NCBI RefSeq assembly: GCF_007004735.1
Contig: NZ_SSNL01000007.1
Span: forward strand, 1 to 64,000
Length of the DNA: 64,000 bases
Reading direction: 5' to 3'
DNA from: Salinigranum halophilum
Lineage (GTDB): Archaea; Halobacteriota; Halobacteria; Halobacteriales; Haloferacaceae
Under the pieces are notes generated by a model that saw only the letters and a list, made by a program, of their open reading frames with translations, was not told where the DNA came from and did no database searches. Below are positions 34,321-42,975 of the stretch, piece after piece. Numbering within the stretch: the stretch's first letter is position 1; the number at the start of each line of letters is the position of its first letter. The position numbers and the translations under genes are program-made.

Positions 34321-34393
34321 TCCCCGCGCGGGTTGGCACGGGTGTCGCACAGGCGGTGGCGCGCGGACGGGGTGTGGGGCGCGGCCGACGTCC

Positions 34394-34642
34394 TCAGTCG
34401 TCGGCGTCGGCCCGCGCGTAGCCCATCTTGGCGATACAGGTGCGCATTCCCTCGACGTCCTCGTGTTTGTGGAGCGTGGTTGGCGTGTCGCAGTAGAAGA
34501 CGGTGCCGTCGTGGCGGAGCGTGACGTCGTACGTCCCACCCATCATCTCCGTGCGGACGACGACGCGGCGGCCCTCCTCGAGCGCAGCGAGAATCTCGTC
34601 GGACGTCAACTCACCGGAGTCGACACGAAGGGGTGCTGGCAT
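34394..34642 (-). CDS. Conserved small haloarchaeal protein
   Basis: An 82-residue acidic protein: PLRVDSGELTSDEILAALEE, then GRRVVVRTEMMGGTYDVTLR, HDGTVFYCDTPTTLHKHEDV and a C-terminal CIAKMGYARADADD. The pattern is a small alpha/beta protein with a five-stranded core and two conserved Cys. A TATA box (gatataaaaa, 34665-34674) lies 27 nt before the ATG at 34642, so I prefer this to the GTG nine bases upstream. I do not recognise a function. Confidence 0.8.
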   Translation of the reverse strand: MPAPLRVDSGELTSDEILAALEEGRRVVVRTEMMGGTYDVTLRHDGTVFYCDTPTTLHKHEDVEGMRTCIAKMGYARADADD

Positions 34643-34664
34643 GTGTGTCACGAGACACGCGTGC

Positions 34665-34674
34665 GATATAAAAA
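34665..34674 (-). promoter_or_regulatory. TATA box giving leaderless 34642 gene
   Basis: The minus-strand box tttttatatc is the strongest TATA element in this part of the window and is centred 27 nt before the ATG at 34642. It supports a leaderless transcript. Confidence 0.6.
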
Positions 34675-34699
34675 CAGAGGCACGGGAGCGAGGCGCTCG

Positions 34700-35389
34700 T
34701 CAGTTGGTGGTCGACTTCGACTCGGGCTCGTTCTGAGGGACTTCGACGCCCTCGACGGCTTCGGCGGTCGTGGTGTCCTTCTCGGTGTCGATGTGCCAGC
34801 GGTCGACCTCGTCCTCGTACGCGGCGAGGCGCTCGGAGACCTGCTGTTTGAGGTCGTCGTCGTTGACGTTGACCTCGAAGACGAACTCGACCTCGTCGGT
34901 GGTGCCGCGGGCCACCCGCTGGACGTTGGCGCTGATGAGTTCGTTGTCGAAGTAGTAGGGCGCGAGCTGTGTCATCACCTTCCGGTAGACGGTGTCTTCG
35001 ACCGCCCGGAGCGCCTTTCGGCTCGCGGAGTCGGCCGCGCGCTTGACGTAGTCGATGGAGTCCTGCCAGCGCTCGACGGCACCCTCGTTGTCTCCCTCCT
35101 CGACCTTCTCGTACGACTCCGAGAGCTTGCGCCCGGCGCTCTGGAGGTCCTCTTCGGGCTTCTTGCCCGCCTTCTCTCCCTCGCCCTCGGCGACACTCGC
35201 CTGGGCGGCGGTCTTCTCGTTGACGTCCTGCGAGAGGCGTTCGTGGGACTTGGGTCGCCACTCGTCCCACTCGGTGAACGCGTCACTGTCGACGCCGGCG
35301 TCGCGGAGCGCGCGGGTGACGCGTTCACCGTGCTCGACGATATCCCCCCACGAGCCGCGGTGTTTGAATCCTGAGATGCTCTCTTCCAT
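34700..35389 (-). CDS. Haloarchaeal conserved protein, acidic, coiled-coil
   Basis: A 229-residue protein starting MEESISGFKHRGSWGDIVEHGERVTR. A helical acidic region (GEGEKAGKKPEEDLQSAGRK, then LSESYEKVEEGDNEGAVERW) is followed by DSIDYVKRAADSASRKALRA, YRKVMTQLAPYYFDNELISA, and a beta segment DEVEFVFEVNVNDDDLKQQV. It ends in a disordered acidic tail (NEPESKSTTN). I believe this belongs to a halophile-specific DUF family (DUF5828-like), but the family number is from memory. Function unknown; cytoplasmic. Confidence 0.8.
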   Translation of the reverse strand: MEESISGFKHRGSWGDIVEHGERVTRALRDAGVDSDAFTEWDEWRPKSHERLSQDVNEKTAAQASVAEGEGEKAGKKPEEDLQSAGRKLSESYEKVEEGDNEGAVERWQDSIDYVKRAADSASRKALRAVEDTVYRKVMTQLAPYYFDNELISANVQRVARGTTDEVEFVFEVNVNDDDLKQQVSERLAAYEDEVDRWHIDTEKDTTTAEAVEGVEVPQNEPESKSTTN

Positions 35390-35464
35390 TCGTCGTTCTA
35401 GAGCCCACTCGCTGCGTGATGAAAAACTCTCCGCGCGACCCTCTGCCACGCGAGATAGCGTGTC

Positions 35465-35695
35465 TCAGCGCCGTCCGTACGTGAGTCCGGTGGCGAACGC
35501 GTCGAGTCGCCGTTTGATGCCTTCGAGCCAGGCGGCCGGCGACACGCGTCGCGCCTCGGCGTCGGAGACTTCGATGCGTCCCGACGCGAACGGGTCGCGC
35601 TCCGCCGTCTCGCCGTCCTCGTGGCCCTGCTGTGTGGTGTCGACGACGGACGTCATCGCACAGCGTCCGCAGCTCTCGGTTCCGGTTCCACCCAT
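35465..35695 (-). CDS. Small Cys-containing haloarchaeal protein
   Basis: A 76-residue protein beginning MGGTGTESCGRCAMTSVVDT with one CGRC pair, an acidic middle (HEDGETAERDPFASGRIEVS) and a C-terminal amphipathic helix (PAAWLEGIKRRLDAFATGLT). The TATA-like ctttaatga near 35725-35735 fits a start at 35695 with a short leader; an in-frame ATG at 35725 is an alternative adding 10 residues. A partner-binding or zinc-knuckle role is possible; nothing specific is recognised. Confidence 0.6.
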   Translation of the reverse strand: MGGTGTESCGRCAMTSVVDTTQQGHEDGETAERDPFASGRIEVSDAEARRVSPAAWLEGIKRRLDAFATGLTYGRR

Positions 35696-35832
35696 GACTG
35701 GCTGTGGGTTCGGCCTATTCGTCATTAAAGATTGTCGTGTGTACGCGTCGCAGACGAGTGCCAGCCGCCCGGCGAGTGGCCGACCACGCGGATGGCAACG
35801 TGCTTTTGTTCGGTCGTGCTGTGTGAGCACAC

Positions 35833-36219
35833 ATGAGCTACCGAGTCGTGGAGACCGAGACCGTCGAGGCGGAACCCGACAGGCCCTGTACGCTGCGCCG
35901 CCTCTCGGAACGGGCGGGCCTCGAGCGGATGGCCGTCAACCGGTTCGAGGCCGACCCCGGCGAGCAGGTCCCGCTCGCGTACCACTACCACGACGAACAG
36001 GAGGAGGCGTTCTTCGTCCTCTCGGGGACGCTCCACGTCGAGACGCCCGCGGAGGAGTACGTCGTTCCGGCGGGGAGCCTGTTCGCCGTCGAACCGGGAA
36101 GTCCACAGCGAGCGTTCAATCCCGCAGACGCCGACGAGCGGGTCGAACTCGTCGCGGTCGGCGCACCGGCGGTGTCGGGCGACGCCCACGCGTACGACCC
36201 CGACGAGGACGAGACATGA
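35833..36219 (+). CDS. Cupin-domain protein
   Basis: A 128-residue single-domain cupin. Motif 1 is PLAYHYHDEQEEAFFVLSGT, with the His and Glu metal ligands, and motif 2 VVPAGSLFAVEPGSPQRAFN, though the canonical second-motif His is replaced (QRAFN). The Cys/Arg-rich N-terminus (PCTLRRLSERAGLERMAVNR) is typical of haloarchaeal cupins. It could be a sugar-nucleotide- or metal-binding protein. The stop overlaps the ATG of the next gene (ATGA), so both are translationally coupled. Confidence 0.85.
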   Translation: MSYRVVETETVEAEPDRPCTLRRLSERAGLERMAVNRFEADPGEQVPLAYHYHDEQEEAFFVLSGTLHVETPAEEYVVPAGSLFAVEPGSPQRAFNPADADERVELVAVGAPAVSGDAHAYDPDEDET

Positions 36220-36893
36220 GCGAGCGGGGCGAACCGAACGGGAAGGCAGAGCCGTCCGACGGGGAGGGCGTCCCGCAGGCGGTTCGCGAGTCCGTCGGCG
36301 AGGACGTCATCGCCGAGGTCGAAGCGAACGTCCCCGACTGGGACGACCCGTTCTTCGACCGTGTCTCGGACCGGCTGATGTTCAGCTACGACCTCGAAAA
36401 GGACGAGCGGGTCCGCGGCGAGACGTGGGACCTGTTCGGACGGATGCGCATCGAGAGCCAGAAGCAGTTCCTCCACCGCTCGATCAACTTCGCCAACCAC
36501 CACGTGGACGAGTACCTGTTCGCCAGGCGAGTCGCCCGAGTTCGCGCGGGCGACCTCGACCGGCTCGTCGACCTCGCCGACGACCTCGCCGACGAGTGGA
36601 TCACCAGAGACGAAGAACACCAGGGCACCGAGTTCACCTTCGTCCTCGTCGCGCCCGACATTCCCGACGACGTCCGTCGGGCGGTCGAGTCGTGGTCCGA
36701 GCGGACCCTCCTGAAGTTCGGCTACTACGGCCACTACGAGGTGAACCTCGTCGTCGTCGCCCCCGAACGCGAGGACGTGGTCGCCTCTCCGAACGCCGAC
36801 GTCTGGCGGGCGTTCGCGCTCTGGCGAGCGCCCGGCGCGGAGCCGTCGTCGGGCGGGCTCCTCGACCGGCTCGTCCGTGCGTTCCGACGGTGA
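36216..36893 (+). CDS. Conserved haloarchaeal protein coupled to cupin
   Basis: A 225-residue acidic protein. After a disordered start, it has DWDDPFFDRVSDRLMFSYDL, then MRIESQKQFLHRSINFANHH, VDEYLFARRVARVRAGDLDR, LVDLADDLADEWITRDEEHQ and a beta-rich half (TEFTFVLVAPDIPDDVRRAV, TLLKFGYYGHYEVNLVVVAP). There is no signal peptide or membrane helix until a possible amphipathic C-terminus (LLDRLVRAFRR). The name of the family is not known to me. The overlap with the cupin gene argues for a shared role. Confidence 0.75.
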   Translation: MSERGEPNGKAEPSDGEGVPQAVRESVGEDVIAEVEANVPDWDDPFFDRVSDRLMFSYDLEKDERVRGETWDLFGRMRIESQKQFLHRSINFANHHVDEYLFARRVARVRAGDLDRLVDLADDLADEWITRDEEHQGTEFTFVLVAPDIPDDVRRAVESWSERTLLKFGYYGHYEVNLVVVAPEREDVVASPNADVWRAFALWRAPGAEPSSGGLLDRLVRAFRR

Positions 36894-36952
36894 GGTGACA
36901 CTCACGGGGGAAGTCCCCACACAGAAAAGCGAAGACGGCCGGAGACGGGGTC

Positions 36953-38761
36953 TCAGTCGTCCGAATCGACGGTTCCGCCGTCCGCGAGGGCGGCACCGCT
37001 GCCGCCGCGGCGGGCGTTCTGGATGTTCTCGTAGCCCATCTTGACGAGCGAGAGCGCCAGGAAGATGAGCGTCAACGCGAGCACGATCTGGACGATGGCC
37101 GAGATGATGCCGAAGGTCCCCAGGTCGGCCGGGTTCCCGACGATGAACTTCTGGTACAGATTGCTGTAGAAGGCCAGCCAGGAGAGCCCGAGCGTCGTGA
37201 TGGTGACCATGACCGCCATCGGGACGCCCGTCGAGATGAGCTGCTTGGAGTCGTCCCAGTTGGCGAGCCACACCGTCGCAGTCAAGAGCGCGAGCGCGGC
37301 GAGCAGCTGGTTCGCACCGCCGAACAGCTGCCAGAGCGTCACCCACGACCCGCTGGTGATGAGGATGTACGCCGGGACACCCTGGACGGCCGCGTTCGCG
37401 TAGCGGTCGACCGCGACCTTCTCGACGGCGGTCTCGGGTGTGCCGACGATCTCCTCCATCATGTAGCGACCGAGCCTGACGGCGGTGTCGGTCGAGGTGA
37501 GGAGGAAGCTCACGAGCACGAGCGCCATGAACGGCGCGCCGAAGCTCTGGGGGATGCCGAACGAGGTGAGGAAGATGCCGCCGCCGGTCGCGAAGTTCGG
37601 CAGGGCGACGCCGATTCCGCCGGCGGGGTCGAGGCTCGCACCGGCGACCGCGAGCGCCGCGAGCGCGACGGTCGCGAGCAGGCCCTCCCCGAGCATGCCA
37701 CCGTAGCCGATGGTACGGGCGTCGCTCTCCTTGTTCAGCTGCTTCGCCGTGGTGCCCGAAGAGACCAGCGAGTGGAAGCCGCTGATGGTCCCACAGGCGA
37801 TGGTGATGAACAGGAGCGGGAAGAGCGGAGCCGTACCGGTGACGCCCCAGAAGCCGTTGAACGCCGGGATGCCGACCTCGAGCGGCTGGGTGGGAATCGG
37901 CGTGATGCCGAGCCACATCCCGCCCACGGTGCCGACGATAATCGCGAGGAGCGCGCCGCCGACACCCGAATAGAGCAGGAACGACGACAGGTAGTCACGC
38001 GGCTGGAGCAGCATCCAGACCGGGAGCGCGCTCGCGATGGCCGCGTAGATGATGATGACGGGAATCCACGCCGAGACGTTGGCGTTGATCACGGTCGGGA
38101 GGAACGTGCTGCCGCCCTCGGGGACGAGCACCAGCGGGTTCTGGATACCGACCCAGACGCTGGCGAAGACGCCGATGACGAACACCACGGTCCCCGGGAC
38201 GAACGGGAGGTCGAGCTGGTAGAGGTAGATGCCGAAGAGGAACGCGAGCGCGATGTAGAGGATACTCGCGGTGGCGGCGCTCGGGAACGCGTCGAAGACG
38301 ATGGCGACGACGAGTGCGAACACCGCGACGACGAGGATGATGGTGAGGAAGGCGAACCACAGGAGCATCTTCTTGCCCCGCTCACCGACGTACTCGCCGA
38401 TGATGTACCCGATGGACTTCCCCTCGTGACGGAGGCTCGCCGACAGCGAGACGAAGTCGTGAACGCTCCCCATCAGGGGGTTGCCGATGGCGATCCACAG
38501 GAGCGCCGGCACCCAGCCCCACAGGATGCCGGCAGTGATGGGACCGACGATCGGTGCGCCACCCGCAATACTCGAGTAGTGATGCCCCAGCAGGACAGGC
38601 TTCTTCGCCGGAACGTACTCCTGTCCGTCTTCGTACTTGTGCGCCGGTGTCTCACGGGAGTCGTCGAGTTCGACGAACTGCGAAAGATACCGTGAGTAGC
38701 CCAAGTACCCCACGCTGAACAGTGCCAGCACGGCAACGACCAGCCACAACGCTTGTACCAT
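36953..38761 (-). CDS. cstA: CstA family peptide/pyruvate transporter
   Basis: A 602-residue polytopic membrane protein with about 16-18 hydrophobic helices. CstA signatures: the N-terminal YSRYLSQFVELDDSRETPAH, GHHYSSIAGGAPIVGPITAG near residue 65, and the segments CGTISGFHSLVSSGTTAKQL, YGGMLGEGLLATVALAALAV and FGGANQLLAALALL. CstA proteins take up peptides or, in some bacteria, pyruvate when carbon is short. The upstream region carries a perfect inverted repeat, a candidate operator. A short acidic tail ends the protein. Confidence 0.93.
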   Translation of the reverse strand: MVQALWLVVAVLALFSVGYLGYSRYLSQFVELDDSRETPAHKYEDGQEYVPAKKPVLLGHHYSSIAGGAPIVGPITAGILWGWVPALLWIAIGNPLMGSVHDFVSLSASLRHEGKSIGYIIGEYVGERGKKMLLWFAFLTIILVVAVFALVVAIVFDAFPSAATASILYIALAFLFGIYLYQLDLPFVPGTVVFVIGVFASVWVGIQNPLVLVPEGGSTFLPTVINANVSAWIPVIIIYAAIASALPVWMLLQPRDYLSSFLLYSGVGGALLAIIVGTVGGMWLGITPIPTQPLEVGIPAFNGFWGVTGTAPLFPLLFITIACGTISGFHSLVSSGTTAKQLNKESDARTIGYGGMLGEGLLATVALAALAVAGASLDPAGGIGVALPNFATGGGIFLTSFGIPQSFGAPFMALVLVSFLLTSTDTAVRLGRYMMEEIVGTPETAVEKVAVDRYANAAVQGVPAYILITSGSWVTLWQLFGGANQLLAALALLTATVWLANWDDSKQLISTGVPMAVMVTITTLGLSWLAFYSNLYQKFIVGNPADLGTFGIISAIVQIVLALTLIFLALSLVKMGYENIQNARRGGSGAALADGGTVDSDD

Positions 38762-38985
38762 GTGATAGTACCTCAGGATGAACCATGAGGAAATTTGTAC
38801 TTAAAACTTAATATTCAATCGTGATACGATTTACACACACGAGAGTTCATATTGGCATCTTTCAGCGTTTAATTCTCGCGCTCGAGCGCAAATTCAACGA
38901 ACGAGGCAGACGTTACTCTTGTATGTCTTGTGGGGGTGTGAGTGCGATTCACAGCCCGCGCGGTCGTGTACAGATGTGGAACGAC
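38762..38985. other. AT-rich intergenic region, cstA promoter
   Basis: This 224-base gap is AT-richer than the surroundings. Beyond the cstA promoter elements it contains palindromic gcgctcgagcgc (38878-38889) and tttaattc. I see no gene in it. Confidence 0.5.
38795..38831 (-). promoter_or_regulatory. cstA: cstA promoter and operator candidate
   Basis: On the minus strand a ttttaagtac TATA-like box lies about 35-40 nt before the cstA ATG. Just upstream is a perfect inverted repeat aatcgt-gat-acgatt (38817-38831), where a dimeric regulator could block or recruit the basal factors. A weaker repeat cctca-N10-tgagg lies between the TATA box and the ATG. Confidence 0.45.
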
Positions 38986-39951
38986 TCAGCCGGCCGAGTC
39001 GGGGGCGACGCCGATGTCGAGTTCGTCGGCGACCTCGACGAGGAAGTCCCCCTTGACTTCGGAGATGCGGGTCTCGATCTCCGCGACGACGGGCTGGTCG
39101 AACTCCTCGCGGAGCGTCTCCAGTCGCTCCCGTTCGGTCGCGACGCGGTCGCGGAGGAATCGCGCACCCCTCCCCTCCTCTTCGGGATCGGGTTCGGGCG
39201 TGAGCTTGTTCACGGCGAGCCCTTCGACGGAGAGGCCCGCCTCCAGCAGTTCGTCCACCGCGCGGGAGGTCTCCTTGAGCGAGAGTTCGTCGGGGTTGAC
39301 GACGAGGAAGAACCCGGCCTGCTCGCGGAGCGTCCGGCCGGCGAACTCGAACTGCTCTTTCCGCGCCTGGAGGCGGGCGATGATGGGGTCGCCGTCCATC
39401 ATCCGCCGCGGCTCGTTGTTGCCGATGGCGGCTTTCTCGTAGAGGTCGATGCTCTTCTTTCGCTTGTACAGCAGCCGGTCGATCCACCCCTCGAGGAAGG
39501 CGGGAAGCGAGAGCAGTCGGAGCGTGCCGCCGGTCGGCGAGGTGTCGAAGACGACGCGGTCGTAGTCGGTGTCGCGCATCACGCTCACGAAGCGGTCGAA
39601 CAGCGCCGCCTCGTACGCGCCGGGCGTCTGGTGGGCCATCTCGAGTTGGCGGTCGATCTCGTTGACCATCGCCGGACTCACCTGGTCACCCATCGCCCGC
39701 TTCGTCTCCATGAGGTGCCGTTCGACCTCGTCGTCGGGGTCGATCTCCATCGCGTGGAGGTTGTCGATGCCCTCGACGGGAGCCGGGTCGTCGGAGAACT
39801 GCTGGTCGAACACGTCCGACGTGGAGTGGGCGGGGTCCGTCGAGACCACGAGCGTCTCCAGTCCGGCGGTGGCGCACTTGTAGGCGTACGCCGAGGAGAC
39901 CGTGGTCTTGCCGACGCCGCCTTTGCCGCCGAAGAAGACGAAGTCGTGCAT
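38986..39951 (-). CDS. ArsA/Get3-type ATPase
   Basis: A 321-residue P-loop ATPase with the deviant Walker A FFGGKGGVGKTTVSSAYAYK at residues 4-23, switch I DPAHSTSDVF near 42, VVFDTSPTGGTLRLLSLPAF and the Asn-containing VVNPDELSLKE. It resembles arsenite-stimulated ArsA or tail-anchored-protein targeting Get3; there is one ATPase half, so it would dimerise. There is no ars operon nearby, which favours a Get3-like targeting role. Its start is 1 nt after the stop of the upstream 98-residue gene. Confidence 0.92.
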   Translation of the reverse strand: MHDFVFFGGKGGVGKTTVSSAYAYKCATAGLETLVVSTDPAHSTSDVFDQQFSDDPAPVEGIDNLHAMEIDPDDEVERHLMETKRAMGDQVSPAMVNEIDRQLEMAHQTPGAYEAALFDRFVSVMRDTDYDRVVFDTSPTGGTLRLLSLPAFLEGWIDRLLYKRKKSIDLYEKAAIGNNEPRRMMDGDPIIARLQARKEQFEFAGRTLREQAGFFLVVNPDELSLKETSRAVDELLEAGLSVEGLAVNKLTPEPDPEEEGRGARFLRDRVATERERLETLREEFDQPVVAEIETRISEVKGDFLVEVADELDIGVAPDSAG

Positions 39952-39952
39952 G

Positions 39953-40249
39953 TCAGAAGTGGTACTGTTGGCCCTTGCGTTCTAAGAGCGACCCGCGGTC
40001 CCACATCCGTCGCTCCCACGATTCGAACTCGTCTTCGAGGTACGGGAGGAGTTCGGCGGTGTAGTACGAGACCGGGGAAGGAATCCCGAAGGCGTCGGGG
40101 AAACACGCCAGCATGAACGTGTCCTCGATGTCCTCGGCCTCCTTCTCGATCTTCTCGTAGGCGGGGTGGGTGAACAGCCCGTGAAACAGCCCACGGGCCC
40201 ACTCCGCTGCGAGGTCGAGGAAGGCCGCGATGCGGTCCGCGAGTGTCAT
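39953..40249 (-). CDS. Conserved small protein upstream of arsA/get3
   Basis: A 98-residue protein, MTLADRIAAFLDLAAEWARG, then LFHGLFTHPAYEKIEKEAED, IEDTFMLACFPDAFGIPSPV, SYYTAELLPYLEDEFESWER and a basic C-terminus. It is helical with one amphipathic region, not a membrane protein. Its stop is 2 nt before the ATPase start, so the genes are tightly coupled, and the pair is probably functionally linked. Function unknown. Confidence 0.8.
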   Translation of the reverse strand: MTLADRIAAFLDLAAEWARGLFHGLFTHPAYEKIEKEAEDIEDTFMLACFPDAFGIPSPVSYYTAELLPYLEDEFESWERRMWDRGSLLERKGQQYHF

Positions 40250-40368
40250 ACTCTGACGGTCATCAAAGACGAGGCAAAAGCGTGTCGTCTGCGCGCGCCC
40301 GGACGGCGCGTTCGGGGCGCTCCCGGAAACCCTCCCATTCAATACTGAGAGACAGTCATCACCGACTG

Positions 40369-41607
40369 ATGCCAGGGGACGAGATTCCGGTCACGGTGCT
40401 TTCGGGGAGTCTTGGCGCGGGCAAGACCACGCTGTTGAACCATCTGCTCGAAGGCGCGGGCGACAGGCGCATCGCCGTCCTCGTCAACGACATGGGGGAG
40501 GTGAACGTCGACGCCGAACTCGTCAGTGGCACGTCGAAGGGGCTGGCCGGCGACGTGACCGAGCTCTCGAACGGCTGTATCTGTTGTGAGCTCCGCGGCG
40601 ACCTCGAACGCGCCGTGATGCGACTCGCGCGCGAGCGCGACTTCGACCACCTCGTGGTGGAGGCGTCGGGAATCTCCGAGCCCGCGCCGGTGGCGAAGCT
40701 GTTCACGCGGGGGAAGGCGTCGGCGCGGTACGTCGTCGACAGCATCGTCACCGTGGTCGACGCTCGTCAGTTCCACGACGCGTTCGGCGGCACGGGTGTC
40801 GTCGAGCGACGCGGTGCGGCCGAGGACGACACGAGGCCCCTGTCGGACCTGCTGGTCGAGCAGGTGGAGTTGGCGAACCTCGTCGTGGTGAACAAGGCCG
40901 ACCTCGTCTCCGACGCCGAGTTGGCGACGGTCGAGGAACTCGTCGCCGGGCTCAGGCCCGACGCCGAAATCGTGACGACGGAGTACTCGTCGGTCGACCC
41001 CGACGTGCTGTTCGGTCGGCGGCTGTACGACCCCGCGACGGCCGCCGAAGCCGCCGGCTGGCGACGAGCGCTGAGCGAGGACGAAGTGGGTGACGGTCAC
41101 GACCACGATGACCACGACGACCACCACCACGACGGCCATCGACACCCCGACGAGGTGTACGGCGTCACCTCCTTCGTCTTCCGCAGTCGACGGCCGTTCG
41201 ACCCGTCGTGTATCGCGGACGTCCTCGCCGACCTGCCCGAGAGCGTCGTCCGGTCGAAGGGGACACTGTGGGTCGCCGGGAGCGAACAGCACCTCACGCT
41301 CGGTCAGGCCGGCCCCTCGGTCCACGTCGAGGCCGCCGGACCGTGGGTCGCGACGCTCCCCGCGTTCGAACAGGACGCGTACCACCGGAACCGAAGGCAG
41401 GTCGCGTGGGACGACACGTGGGGCGACCGCCGGACCGAACTGGTGTTCATCGGGACCGGGATCGACGAGGCAGCGTTACGAGGCCGACTCGACGACTGTC
41501 TCCTCGACGAGGAGGCATTCGCCGACTTCGAACCCGGCGCATGGGAGGGCGGCGACGACAGGATTCCGACGGAACAGGGTGAGCGGGTCGTCGTCGCGAC
41601 ACCCTGA
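40369..41607 (+). CDS. COG0523 (CobW/YjiA-type) GTPase metallochaperone
   Basis: A 412-residue protein starting MPGDEIPVTVLSGSLGAGKT, with the P-loop at 13-21, the metal-binding GCICC in LSNGCICCELRGD near residue 70, ExxG VEASGISEPAPVAK, and the base motif NKAD in LVVVNKADLVSD. Between about 241 and 262 lies a His/Asp-rich stretch (GHDHDDHDDHHHDGHRHPDE), a metal reservoir common in zinc-handling members. The C-terminal CobW domain ends with WDDTWGDRRTELVFIGTG. It most likely delivers zinc or another metal to a client enzyme; the client is not adjacent. Confidence 0.93.
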   Translation: MPGDEIPVTVLSGSLGAGKTTLLNHLLEGAGDRRIAVLVNDMGEVNVDAELVSGTSKGLAGDVTELSNGCICCELRGDLERAVMRLARERDFDHLVVEASGISEPAPVAKLFTRGKASARYVVDSIVTVVDARQFHDAFGGTGVVERRGAAEDDTRPLSDLLVEQVELANLVVVNKADLVSDAELATVEELVAGLRPDAEIVTTEYSSVDPDVLFGRRLYDPATAAEAAGWRRALSEDEVGDGHDHDDHDDHHHDGHRHPDEVYGVTSFVFRSRRPFDPSCIADVLADLPESVVRSKGTLWVAGSEQHLTLGQAGPSVHVEAAGPWVATLPAFEQDAYHRNRRQVAWDDTWGDRRTELVFIGTGIDEAALRGRLDDCLLDEEAFADFEPGAWEGGDDRIPTEQGERVVVATP

Positions 41608-41659
41608 GGCGCGTCGGAGACCCATAGGTACATTCGCCTGACACTCGACGGTGGAGGGG

Positions 41660-42955
41660 ATGCGGTTCATCCACGTCCGCGTTCCCCGAGACCGAAGCGA
41701 CGCCGTCTTCGAGGTCCTCGGAGACGAGCAGGTCGACTACGTCGTGACCGAGGTCGCAGACGACGACGCGCTGGTCGTCCAGTTTCCGCTTCCGGTACAG
41801 GCCGTCGACACGGTGCTCGCGGACCTGCGCGACGCCGGCGTCGACGACTCGTTCACCGTCATCGCCAACGCCGAGACGGCGTCGACCCCACACTTCGCCG
41901 AACTGGAACGCCGGTTCGTCGAAGGGGAGGAAGACGACGACGCGGTCGTCCCCGAGGAGATTCGCTCGAAGGCCCGAAACATGAAACCGGGCGTGCGAAC
42001 GTACTACGCCATGACGCTGTTGAGCGTGCTCGTCGCGACGGTCGGCCTCTTGCTCGACTCGCCCGCGGTCGTCGTCGGCTCGATGGTCATCGCCCCGCAG
42101 GTCGGTGCCGCGTTGACGGCGAGTGTCGGCGTCGCCTTCAGCGACGGGCGGATGATACGCGACGGGATGAGCTCACAGCTGCTCGGACTCGGACTCGCCG
42201 TGGCGAGTGCGACGGCGTTCGGCTGGCTGCTCAGGGCGACCCAGTTCGTCTCCCCCGCGGTCGACGTGACGACAATCGCACAGGTGAGCGCCCGGACGTC
42301 GCCGGGCGTGCTGTCGCTCGTCGTCGGAGTCTGCGCGGGTGCGGCGGGAGCGTTCGGTCTCTCGACGGACCTCCCGGTGTCGCTCGTCGGCGTCGCCGTC
42401 GCGGCGGCGCTCATTCCGGCCGCCGCCGCCGTGGGCATCGGGGTCGCGTGGGGGTATCCGGCTGTGGCCGTCGGCGCGGCCGTGTTGCTGGTGGTGAACG
42501 TCCTCACCATCACCGCGAGCGGGGCCGGGGCACTCTGGTACCTCGGCTACCGGCCCGAGGCGTGGCGCGAGAGAGCGCCGGTCGACGCGCTCCGGTCGGG
42601 ACGGTTGAACGCCGTCGTCACGGCACTGGTCTGTATCCTGGTCGTCACGGGCGCAGTCGGGGCGGCCGTCGCCGACCAGAGCGCGTTCGAGAACACGACG
42701 AACGACGTCGTCGAGGACGTCCTCGACAGCCCCGAGTACGACCGGGTCGTCCTCCGCTCCGTCGGTGTCGAGTTCACCGGGTTCGGTCTCAGAGCGTCAC
42801 CGCGGGAGGTGACCGTGCGCGTCAAGCGACCGGCCGACCAGCCGTATCCGACGCTTCCCGGACGGCTGGAGGACCGAATCGCGACCGCGACGGGAAGCGA
42901 CGTGTCGGTCTCGGTCGAGTTCGTCGAGACGGCGACGGCGGGCGAGAGCGCCTGA
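41660..42955 (+). CDS. TIGR00341/DUF389 family membrane protein
   Basis: A 431-residue protein with a soluble N-terminal ferredoxin-like domain (MRFIHVRVPRDRSDAVFEVL) of about 85 residues, then a membrane domain of roughly eight to ten helices beginning TYYAMTLLSVLVATVGLLLD, with the family signature VVVGSMVIAPQVGAALTASV. A C-terminal soluble domain (residues 340-431) follows. It has an SD (GGAGG, 41652-41656) just before the ATG. The role is unknown; DUF389 proteins have been suggested as transporters. Confidence 0.9.
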   Translation: MRFIHVRVPRDRSDAVFEVLGDEQVDYVVTEVADDDALVVQFPLPVQAVDTVLADLRDAGVDDSFTVIANAETASTPHFAELERRFVEGEEDDDAVVPEEIRSKARNMKPGVRTYYAMTLLSVLVATVGLLLDSPAVVVGSMVIAPQVGAALTASVGVAFSDGRMIRDGMSSQLLGLGLAVASATAFGWLLRATQFVSPAVDVTTIAQVSARTSPGVLSLVVGVCAGAAGAFGLSTDLPVSLVGVAVAAALIPAAAAVGIGVAWGYPAVAVGAAVLLVVNVLTITASGAGALWYLGYRPEAWRERAPVDALRSGRLNAVVTALVCILVVTGAVGAAVADQSAFENTTNDVVEDVLDSPEYDRVVLRSVGVEFTGFGLRASPREVTVRVKRPADQPYPTLPGRLEDRIATATGSDVSVSVEFVETATAGESA

Positions 42956-42975
42956 GCGTCGGCCGACGACGACGG

